The notes under the pieces are model-generated. The model was not told the origin of the DNA. It did not search any database and saw only the letters and a program-made list of their open reading frames with translations. From Flavobacteriaceae bacterium UBA3440 (GTDB lineage: Bacteria; Bacteroidota; Bacteroidia; Flavobacteriales; Flavobacteriaceae), in the NCBI GenBank assembly GCA_002378585.1, contig DFSJ01000124.1, forward strand, positions 1 through 9,904: a DNA stretch of 9,904 nt, in the 5' to 3' direction. The stretch's first letter is position 1. The number at the start of each line of letters is the position of its first letter. Below are positions 1 through 5,502 of this stretch, in pieces. Made by a program: the position numbers and the translations under genes.

Positions 1-167
1 TAATCCTTCCCCCTGCCATAGGCAGTTGTGGGAAGTCCATCCCAAAGGTGATTGTACAAAATTTTCTCAGAAAGCGTAAGGGGTCTTCCTACAATAGTGC
101 GTGCGCGCTCGATGCGTTCTGCCATTTGGGCATACACGCCCTGAATCATTTCAATATCAAAAGCCAT
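1..167 (-). CDS. Aconitate hydratase, N-terminal fragment (runs off the window)
   Basis: Reading down from the ATG at 165-167 gives 55 complete codons beginning [15 protein letters not shown], followed by a stretch containing [18 protein letters not shown]. This is the N-terminal signature of the mitochondrial-type aconitases of Bacteroidota, where the first domain opens with a short helix and the [13 protein letters not shown] segment. The enzyme interconverts citrate and isocitrate in the cytoplasmic TCA cycle using a 4Fe-4S cluster. The cluster cysteines and active site lie beyond the left edge and cannot be checked. The family is roughly 750 residues long, so less than a tenth of the gene is visible. 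The gene starts 81 bp after the SurA-like gene in the same direction. I recognised no clear promoter or terminator in that AT-rich gap, so it may be the distal gene of the ftsY unit or have its own weak promoter. The family call is from memory of homologous N-termini. Confidence 0.8.
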   Translation of the reverse strand, partial: MAFDIEMIQGVYAQMAERIERARTIVGRPLTLSEKILYNHLWDGLPTTAYGRGKD

Positions 168-248
168 GCTTCAAACTTTAAAGTCGGTAAAATTACTAAA
201 AAACGAAATCTATAACGGTTAAATATACTTAGAACGGTGGTTATGGAA

Positions 249-1628
249 TTACTCTTTTCTCCAGTTGTTGTTAAATGAACAATCCCCATAAGAACTACTG
301 ATGCTGATGTAGGTGTCTGCAATATGTTTTTTGAGCCAACGGTCAATTTCGGCTAACTGTTTTTCTGTTTTGGCCAATACCTGGATTTTCATGTAATCTC
401 GTGCAAAATCAGCTTGATGTTCCTCAAATCTATTGCTGACCTGTAAAATCTTAAACTTAGTAGCCCCACCCCTTGGATCTGGCTCAGCAATGGGCATCGA
501 AATTTCATTGTCCTTCAGCTTACTGACTTGTGCATAAAGGCTTGGGTCCATTTTTGTGAGTTCAAATCTGGTGTCGTAATTGGTCGGATTGCGCAACAGA
601 CCTCCATCAAACTTCGTCTCCGTCTCTTCAGAATTTTCTAATGCGGCTTGAGCAAAAGTGATTTTGCCATCCATGATTTGTTGGCGAATATCTTTTAAGG
701 AGGATACAGCTGCATCAATAGCCTTTTGGGGTACTTCAGGAATTAACAATATATGTCTTAAGTCCAATTCTTGACCCCTAATTTTCTCTAGGTAAATGAT
801 GTGAAAGCCGAAATCCGTTTCAAAAGGTTCAGAAATTTCTCCAGCTTGCAAGCTAAATGCAACGTCTTTAAACTCCTTGATAAAGGGAGTTTCTCTAGTC
901 ATGGTGTAAAAACCACCCTTGGATTTTGAACCTGGGTCTTGTGAATACAAAATAGCTTTTACACTAAAACTAGCCCCATTATCTTCTACATCTGCTTTGA
1001 TTTCACGCAGTCTTTCCACGATCCTCATTTTTTCAGATTCGGGAGCCTTAGGGATTTTTACAATCTGTCCGATTTCCAATTCTGTACCAAAAACGGGTCT
1101 TTCCTCCTTGGGCAAACGATTAAAAAACTGACGCGCTTCTTCAGGGGTAACTTCTATTTCAGAAACAATCTTATCCTGCATACGCTCAGAAAGCAAACGC
1201 AATTTGTTAATTTTAAATAATTCTTCTCGGAAACTATCTTCGCTATCTTTCTTGTAGATACTCAAAATACGGTCCATAGACCCCGCTTGGGCAATCAACT
1301 GCTGAATTTGTCTGTCACCCACAGCACGGACTTCATCATCGGCAACCAAAATACTGTCTTGTATCGCTTGATGCGCGTATAGTCTATCTTCCATCAATTT
1401 ACCCAATAATTGGCAGCGGTTAATGTCATTCTGGGAAACTCCTTGATTGCGCAAATCAATTAAAGTTTTTTCAATATCCGATTCTAGGATCACGTAATCA
1501 CCCACTACCGCGGCTACCCCATCTACCTTGATGCGTTGTTGCCCAAATAAAGCGGACACCGTCAGTGACCATAACGCAAGCAGGCTAAGGGCGGTAAATT
1601 TCCAATTCTTTTTTACGGATGGCTTCAT
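249..1628 (-). CDS. SurA-like periplasmic peptidyl-prolyl isomerase/chaperone with two parvulin domains
   Basis: This 459-residue protein is predicted to chaperone outer-membrane proteins in the periplasm, as SurA does, with possible cis-trans prolyl isomerase activity. Residues 1 to about 29 form a Sec signal peptide: a basic start (MKPSVKKNWK), a hydrophobic core (LSLLALWSLTVSA) and a likely cleavage after SALFG. A helical SurA-type N-terminal domain follows (about 30-175; VDGVAAVVGDYVILESDIEK is typical). The first parvulin domain is at about 181-284 (SKGGFY, then FETDFGFHIIYLE). The second is at about 288-400 (LRHILLIPE, then FDGGLLR). The C-terminal helix is expected to pack back on the N-domain. 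I chose the ATG at 1626-1628; an in-frame TTG 18 nt upstream (1646) would add MKKHYL, but TTG is a less likely start and the ATG already gives a complete signal peptide. Its start overlaps the upstream lipoprotein gene by 44 nt, suggesting translational coupling. E. coli SurA is of similar length and layout. The exact clients are not deducible. Confidence 0.88.
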   Translation of the reverse strand: MKPSVKKNWKFTALSLLALWSLTVSALFGQQRIKVDGVAAVVGDYVILESDIEKTLIDLRNQGVSQNDINRCQLLGKLMEDRLYAHQAIQDSILVADDEVRAVGDRQIQQLIAQAGSMDRILSIYKKDSEDSFREELFKINKLRLLSERMQDKIVSEIEVTPEEARQFFNRLPKEERPVFGTELEIGQIVKIPKAPESEKMRIVERLREIKADVEDNGASFSVKAILYSQDPGSKSKGGFYTMTRETPFIKEFKDVAFSLQAGEISEPFETDFGFHIIYLEKIRGQELDLRHILLIPEVPQKAIDAAVSSLKDIRQQIMDGKITFAQAALENSEETETKFDGGLLRNPTNYDTRFELTKMDPSLYAQVSKLKDNEISMPIAEPDPRGGATKFKILQVSNRFEEHQADFARDYMKIQVLAKTEKQLAEIDRWLKKHIADTYISISSSYGDCSFNNNWRKE

Positions 1629-2442
1629 CAAGTAATGCTTTTTCAAGATTTCTGAAATAATTCTGTTTTCTTCTGTTGATCAAAATAGTTTTAATATCCT
1701 CAGAAACGTAGGATAAAGGGGCTACCTCAGGAGGGGTTAGCACCGTTTTGACTTGTCCCAAATATACCCCTAATGAATCCTGAATTTCAAAAAATTGTGC
1801 ATTTTTTAAGTATAAATGCTCGTTTTCAGGCATGATTGGTTTAATCGCTACAAACAATTCACGGGCTGGAATCCATTGTGTATCATTGATAAAAACTTGA
1901 TCTAAATAAATACTGGTAGAATCTAAATATTTTTGGTCCGCTTTATTGAAGCGTTTTAGGCTCTTTCTAACCTGATTTAAGGCTGGATAACCCAATGGAG
2001 CTTGAACATAACGCAATTGAACAATTTTTTCCTTGAGCAAAAAATTCACCTGTTCACTCTGGTAAAACGAGGCCAACTCTTCAGAACTCACGACAGAATC
2101 CAAAGCCGACTGAGCCATCACTTCCTTGTAGGCAAGGGCCAATAAATCAGCTCGATAGTTGGCGATTAACTCCGATAACTCCGTTAACTTTTCTTCGGAC
2201 AAGTTGACGCCTGCCTTTTCTACATACATTAATTCTAACGCCCATTTATCTATGTAATAATTGACCGCGACGATACTGTCCTCAGGACTTTTTCCGGTAT
2301 ACAAAGATGCGGGGATATCTGATATATAGAGTTCTTCGGCACCATAACGAGCCACTAACTCAGGTTTTTGGGGCGAGGAAAACCATTGACATGAAACAGC
2401 CAACAGCAGAAAAAACAAGCCTTTAACCCAGCTTTTTATCAT
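1585..2442 (-). CDS. Lipoprotein with SurA/PpiC-like fold, probably non-catalytic chaperone
   Basis: This 285-residue protein begins with a lipoprotein signal peptide: MIKSWVKG, a hydrophobic run, then LAVSC with Cys18 as the lipidated residue. No acidic cluster follows the Cys (QWFSSPQK), so there is no obvious Bacteroidota surface-export signal and a periplasm-facing anchor is more likely. Residues about 29-150 resemble the helical N-domain of SurA-type foldases (LVARYGAEELYISDIP, then VSSEELASFY leading to a strand-like IVQLRYVQAP, where a parvulin domain would begin). The segment about 150-250 lacks the GG-containing and FGFH-like motifs of active parvulins, so isomerase activity is doubtful. 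The C-terminus is a charged helix. Its start overlaps the rimO stop by 4 nt (ATGA), and its last 44 nt overlap the start of the two-parvulin SurA-like gene. Position and fold suggest a membrane-tethered partner of that protein; this is inference. It could also simply be described as a hypothetical lipoprotein. Confidence 0.75.
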   Translation of the reverse strand: MIKSWVKGLFFLLLAVSCQWFSSPQKPELVARYGAEELYISDIPASLYTGKSPEDSIVAVNYYIDKWALELMYVEKAGVNLSEEKLTELSELIANYRADLLALAYKEVMAQSALDSVVSSEELASFYQSEQVNFLLKEKIVQLRYVQAPLGYPALNQVRKSLKRFNKADQKYLDSTSIYLDQVFINDTQWIPARELFVAIKPIMPENEHLYLKNAQFFEIQDSLGVYLGQVKTVLTPPEVAPLSYVSEDIKTILINRRKQNYFRNLEKALLDEAIRKKELEIYRP

Positions 2443-3761
2443 TTTACTGCAGAATTTTGTTGCACAGGAACGCCCATCAAATCAAAGTCACTTGCCTCCG
2501 TAATTTCAACCCAAGCAAAGTCCCCAATTCGAACGTAGTGATCTTTGGCATTGATGTGTACCTCATTATCTACGTCCGGGGAGTCAAATTCAGTACGTCC
2601 AATGAAATAGCCCCCTTCTTTGCGATCGATCAAACAGCGGTATACCTGTCCCACTTTCTGTTGATTCATGGACCACGAAATTTCAGCCTGTATCTCCATG
2701 ATTTCCGCTGCACGAGCCTCCTTTACTTCCTGGGGTACATCATCTTCTAGTTCGTATGCTTTTGTGTCCTGTTCATGGCTGTACGTGAAACATCCCAATC
2801 GATCAAAACGCATGTCGATGACCCAATGCTTTAATCGATCAAAATCATCCTGAGTTTCTCCTGGATAACCAACGATAAGTGTTGTGCGCAAGGCGATACC
2901 AGGCACCTCTTTTCTAAAGTTTTCTATTAAAGCAGTTGTTTTTGCCTGCGTTGTTCCCCGGCGCATACTTTTCAATATCGGGTCTGAAATATGCTGAAGA
3001 GGGATATCTAAATAGTGACATATTTTAGGCTCGCTGCGCATCACTTCGAGCACATCCATTGGGAAACCGGTGGGAAAAGCATAATGAAGCCTGATCCATT
3101 CAACACCTTCCACCTTAACCAACTCCCTAAGTAAATCAGCTAGACGCCTACTTCCGTAAAGATCTAACCCGTAATACGTCAAGTCTTGAGCGATCAGAAT
3201 CAATTCCTTGACCCCTTTTGCCGCAAGACCTTGAGCCTCCAGGACAAGATCCTCCATAGATTTTGACTTGTGTTTGCCTCGCATCAATGGGATCGCACAA
3301 AAAGAACAGGGACGATCGCATCCTTCCGCAATTTTTAGGTAGGCGTAATTTTTTGGCGTAGTCGTTAATCGCTCTCCAATCAATTCATGTTTGTAATCGG
3401 CGCCAAGGGCCTCCAATAATTGAGGTAAATCTGTAGTGCCAAAATAGGCATCAACATCGGGTATTTCCTTTTCCAACTCGGGTTTGTATCGCTCGCTGAG
3501 GCAACCCATCACAAACACCTTATCCAACACGCCCTCTTCTTTTTGACGGACGGCTTCTAAAATAGCGTTCACACTTTCTTGTTTGGCATTAGCGATAAAA
3601 CCACAGGTGTTTACTACCGCAATATTGCCTTTTTGTTCGTGAACCACTTCTTTGCCACTAGCCTTAAGCTGGCCCATCAAAACCTCTGAATCGTATAGAT
3701 TCTTGGAACAACCTAAAGTAATTACGTTGATCACGTTCTTTTTTATTGACTTAGTGCGCAT
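2439..3761 (-). CDS. rimO: Ribosomal protein S12 methylthiotransferase RimO
   Basis: RimO adds a methylthio group to a conserved aspartate of ribosomal protein uS12, using two iron-sulfur clusters and S-adenosylmethionine, in the cytoplasm. The 440-residue protein has the full architecture. The N-terminal methylthiotransferase domain supplies cluster cysteines Cys18 (LGCSKN), Cys53 (NTCGF) and Cys87 (MGCLSER). The radical-SAM domain has the CxxxCxxC motif Cys148-Cys152-Cys155 (EGCDRPCSFC). A TRAM domain lies at about 375-435. Features favouring RimO over the tRNA enzyme MiaB include LGCSKNLYDSE near the start, AEGCDRPCSFCAIP and HYAFPTGFP. The length matches the family (about 430-450). The ATG at 3759-3761 shares one nucleotide with the ftsY stop (TAATG), and its TGA overlaps the next gene's ATG by 4 nt, so it is the second gene of an ftsY-led unit. 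All cluster ligands are intact. Confidence 0.96.
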   Translation of the reverse strand: MRTKSIKKNVINVITLGCSKNLYDSEVLMGQLKASGKEVVHEQKGNIAVVNTCGFIANAKQESVNAILEAVRQKEEGVLDKVFVMGCLSERYKPELEKEIPDVDAYFGTTDLPQLLEALGADYKHELIGERLTTTPKNYAYLKIAEGCDRPCSFCAIPLMRGKHKSKSMEDLVLEAQGLAAKGVKELILIAQDLTYYGLDLYGSRRLADLLRELVKVEGVEWIRLHYAFPTGFPMDVLEVMRSEPKICHYLDIPLQHISDPILKSMRRGTTQAKTTALIENFRKEVPGIALRTTLIVGYPGETQDDFDRLKHWVIDMRFDRLGCFTYSHEQDTKAYELEDDVPQEVKEARAAEIMEIQAEISWSMNQQKVGQVYRCLIDRKEGGYFIGRTEFDSPDVDNEVHINAKDHYVRIGDFAWVEITEASDFDLMGVPVQQNSAVK

Positions 3762-4717
3762 TAGGCTTCTTTTTGTAGGTTAAAAAAGGACTGAACAAAG
3801 GCCACTCGATCAAACGCTTGAAGATCTTCGATGCCTTCTCCAACTCCGATGTAGCGCACGGGTATTTGAAACTGATCTGAGATTCCCAAAACCACGCCTC
3901 CTTTAGCTGTGCCATCCAATTTAGTAATCGCCAAAGCCGTTACTTCAGTAGCCAAGGTAAATTGCTTGGCTTGCTCAAATGCATTTTGACCGGTAGAGCC
4001 ATCCAATACGAGTAGCACTTCATGGGGCGCTCCAGGAACTACCCGTTCCATCACGCGCTTTATTTTAGCTAGCTCATTCATCAAATTGACTTTATTGTGC
4101 AATCGACCCGCGGTATCTATAATAACTACATCCACCCCTTGTTGGACGCCTTGCGTAATGGCTTCAAAGGCAACAGAGGCGGGATCTGAACCCATCTGTT
4201 GGCGTACCATAGGAACTTGGGCTCGATCTGCCCAAACTTGAAGCTGATCAATCGCCGCAGCCCGGAACGTGTCTGCTGCACCGAGCATAACACCCAACCC
4301 TTTTGATTTGAATTGGTGCGCAAGCTTGCCAATAGTAGTTGTTTTTCCTGCACCATTAACCCCGACCACCATAATCACATGTGGTTTTTGGCCCCAGACG
4401 TATTCATTTGATTGGTCCTGCTCTAAAAACAGAGCAGCAATCTCTTCTTTGAGTAAACCATGTAGTTGATCCACCCCAACATACTTGTCTTTTTTAACTC
4501 TTTGCTGTACGCGATCGACCACCTTAAGTGTTGTCGCTACTCCTACATCACTGGCGATCAATACTTCCTCTAGCTCATCAAGTACATCGTCATCCACTTG
4601 ATCCTTACCCATGACCGCTTTTTCAAGCTTGGCCATAAAAGATTGCTTTGAAGGCTCAAGCCCTTGATCCAATTTTTCTTTGTTGGGCGAAGAAAAAATC
4701 TTTTTAAAGAAACTCAT
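3761..4717 (-). CDS. ftsY: Signal recognition particle receptor FtsY
   Basis: FtsY is the GTPase receptor that docks SRP-ribosome-nascent-chain complexes at the inner membrane for co-translational insertion. This 318-residue protein is essentially the N and G domains with a short N-terminal extension; the long acidic A domain of E. coli FtsY is absent, as in many Bacteroidota. The helical N domain covers about 24-105. The GTPase motifs are P-loop GVNGAGKTTT (119-128), DTFRAAA (149-155), DTAGR (201-205), TKLDGT (265-270) with the following AKGG, and GVGEGIEDL (291-299). The last marks FtsY rather than Ffh, as does the lack of an M domain. MSFFKKIF at the N-terminus is an amphipathic, lysine-rich stretch suitable for membrane binding. 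It follows a strong terminator and has its own candidate promoter about 20-30 nt upstream, so it heads the ftsY-rimO-lipoprotein-SurA-like unit. No Shine-Dalgarno sequence is visible. Confidence 0.97.
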   Translation of the reverse strand: MSFFKKIFSSPNKEKLDQGLEPSKQSFMAKLEKAVMGKDQVDDDVLDELEEVLIASDVGVATTLKVVDRVQQRVKKDKYVGVDQLHGLLKEEIAALFLEQDQSNEYVWGQKPHVIMVVGVNGAGKTTTIGKLAHQFKSKGLGVMLGAADTFRAAAIDQLQVWADRAQVPMVRQQMGSDPASVAFEAITQGVQQGVDVVIIDTAGRLHNKVNLMNELAKIKRVMERVVPGAPHEVLLVLDGSTGQNAFEQAKQFTLATEVTALAITKLDGTAKGGVVLGISDQFQIPVRYIGVGEGIEDLQAFDRVAFVQSFFNLQKEA

Positions 4718-4737
4718 TGACTAGTATTATGGAAGGA

Positions 4738-4745
4738 CAAAGATA
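4738..4745 (-). promoter_or_regulatory. Candidate promoter (-7 element) of ftsY
   Basis: On the minus strand this octamer reads TATCTTTG, a perfect match to the Bacteroidota primary-sigma -7 consensus TAnnTTTG. It sits 20 nt before the ftsY ATG, implying a short leader of roughly 10-15 nt. No TTTG is present at the -33 position (the minus strand reads GAAC there), so the match is one-sided. It lies downstream of the terminator closing the ribosomal-protein operon, exactly where an independent promoter is needed. The transcription start is inferred, not seen. Confidence 0.6.
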
Positions 4746-4749
4746 CAAC

Positions 4750-4770
4750 ATGAACTTGGCTCCTGTTCAT
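4750..4770. repeat. Inverted repeat at the ftsY promoter (possible operator)
   Basis: The palindrome ATGAAC-N9-GTTCAT has perfect 6-bp arms at 4750-4755 and 4765-4770. The inner arm lies 4 bp upstream of the candidate ftsY -7 element and the outer arm covers the -33 position, which is where a repressor or activator dimer would bind. A 6-bp palindrome with a free choice of spacing is not rare by chance in 100 bp, so the operator reading is tentative. I do not recognise it as the site of a known regulator. Confidence 0.3.
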
Positions 4771-4789
4771 ATACGGTCCGATTGGACAC

Positions 4790-4817
4790 AAAAAAAGCCG
4801 CTTTTTCAAGCAGCTTT
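4790..4817 (-). terminator. Intrinsic terminator after the rpmB-rpmG-DUF4295 operon
   Basis: Read on the minus strand, the arm AAAGCTGCTT (4817-4808) is followed by a GAAA loop (4807-4804) and the arm AAGCGGCTTT (4803-4794), then four more T residues, giving seven consecutive T. The ten-base stem pairs completely with one G-U wobble, and the GAAA is a stable GNRA tetraloop. It begins 22 nt after the DUF4295 stop. On the plus strand the same hairpin would be followed by only a very short T tract, so it probably acts in one direction. Confidence 0.88.
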
Positions 4818-4838
4818 ATCGAGATGACGTGAATGTCA

Positions 4839-4991
4839 TTATTTTTTGTCCAACCAGGCACCAACCAATTCAGGTGACATTACAGAATCAACAAAGGTAT
4901 AAGCACCCGTTTTAGGTGACTTAACCATTTTGATGGCTTTGGTCAAACGCTTAGAGCTAGTTTGTAGAGATGCTACGGTCTTCTTTGCCAT
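4839..4991 (-). CDS. DUF4295 family small basic protein, ribosome-associated
   Basis: This 50-residue, lysine-rich protein starts MAKKTVASLQTSSKRLTKAI, has a KSPKTGAYTF core and ends in DKK. It matches the short DUF4295 family that in Bacteroidota is encoded directly after rpmG. I recall a protein of this position being found in the Flavobacterium large ribosomal subunit under the name bL38, but I cannot verify that here. The size, basic composition and operon position fit a ribosomal protein or ribosome-associated factor. The ATG at 4989-4991 lies 8 nt after the rpmG stop, and the alternative start codons inside are too late to leave the conserved N-terminus. It is the last gene before a strong terminator. 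No enzyme motif is present. Confidence 0.88.
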   Translation of the reverse strand: MAKKTVASLQTSSKRLTKAIKMVKSPKTGAYTFVDSVMSPELVGAWLDKK

Positions 4992-4999
4992 GGTATTGC

Positions 5000-5182
5000 T
5001 TATTTAATTTCTTTGTGAACGGTCATACGCTTGAGGATGGGATTAAATTTTTTAATCTCCATGCGGTCTGGCGTGTTTTTTTTGTTTTTGGTAGTCACAT
5101 AGCGTGAAGTTCCGGCCACACCGGATTCTTTGTGCTCAGTGCACTCCAAAATTACCTGAATTCTATTGCCTTTTTTTGCCAT
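5000..5182 (-). CDS. rpmG: 50S ribosomal protein L33 (bL33)
   Basis: bL33 is a small protein of the large ribosomal subunit near the E site. The 60-residue sequence begins [18 protein letters not shown], continues with [20 protein letters not shown] and ends [15 protein letters not shown], a close match to Bacteroidota L33 over the full length. Only one cysteine (Cys14) is present, so the two CxxC pairs of zinc-binding L33 are missing and this is the zinc-independent form. It lies 26 nt after rpmB and 8 nt before the DUF4295 gene, within one short operon. Confidence 0.97.
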   Translation of the reverse strand: MAKKGNRIQVILECTEHKESGVAGTSRYVTTKNKKNTPDRMEIKKFNPILKRMTVHKEIK

Positions 5183-5208
5183 CGTTCTGCTTGATTAGGT
5201 ATGGGTAA

Positions 5209-5430
5209 TTATTTGCCAGCTTCTTTTAAAACAGCTGCGATACCTTTTTTATTAATTGTCTTCAACGCTTTAGCGGACACTTTCAAAGTGATCCAACGAT
5301 CTTCTTCAGGAATGTAAAAACGCTTTTTAGACAGGTTTACTTCAAACCTTCTTTTGGTTTTATTGATCGAGAAGGATACGTTGTTACCAACCATCGCTTT
5401 CTTACCAGTAATTTCGCACACTTTAGACAT
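5209..5430 (-). CDS. rpmB: 50S ribosomal protein L28 (bL28)
   Basis: bL28 is a large-subunit ribosomal protein. The 73-residue product has the family hallmarks MSKVCEITGKKAMVGNNVSFS, NKTKRRFEVNL, then RWITLKVSAKALKTINKKGI. It is slightly shorter at the C-terminus than the 76-79 residues common in the family but ends cleanly after KEAGK. It has a single cysteine, so it is the non-zinc form. It is first in the rpmB-rpmG-DUF4295 operon, with a consensus promoter 33-63 nt upstream and a leader inferred at about 27 nt. No Shine-Dalgarno sequence precedes the ATG, as expected for highly expressed Bacteroidota genes. Confidence 0.97.
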   Translation of the reverse strand: MSKVCEITGKKAMVGNNVSFSINKTKRRFEVNLSKKRFYIPEEDRWITLKVSAKALKTINKKGIAAVLKEAGK

Positions 5431-5462
5431 GACGCTCGCTATTGAGTTATTTTAACAGGCTG

Positions 5463-5493
5463 CAAATTTATATTATTTTTTTGGGGCTGCAAA
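5463..5493 (-). promoter_or_regulatory. Consensus Bacteroidota promoter of the rpmB operon
   Basis: On the minus strand a TTTG (5493-5490) is followed, after exactly 19 nt, by TAAATTTG (5470-5463). This fits the Bacteroidota sigma pattern TTTG-N19-TAnnTTTG at every defined position. The spacer contains an A7 run. The -33 element starts 10 nt after the cinA stop, and the expected transcription start is near 5456-5458, leaving a leader of about 27 nt before rpmB. No terminator separates it from cinA, so cinA transcripts could also read in. The 9-bp sequence TTTGCAGCC begins at both promoter elements, giving a direct repeat with 27-bp period. Confidence 0.82.
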
Positions 5494-5502
5494 ATTCTTT
5501 TT

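Noticed and set aside
172..179. AAAGTTTG just before the aconitase ATG as a -7 element
   Set aside because: It ends 4 bases from the start codon, so transcription would begin inside the coding region.
168..248. Possible aconitase promoter (TAGATTTC at 205-212, TATATTTA at 220-227)
   Set aside because: Each has one mismatch to TAnnTTTG in an AT-rich gap and neither has a TTTG at the right distance upstream; not distinguishable from background.
1629..1646. TTG start for the SurA-like gene, adding six residues
   Set aside because: The ATG at 1626-1628 already gives a full signal peptide; TTG starts are uncommon and no initiation signal precedes it.
4126..4356. A 76-residue minus-strand open frame inside ftsY
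   Set aside because: It is an out-of-frame shadow of the FtsY GTPase domain, which is intact and conserved in its own frame.
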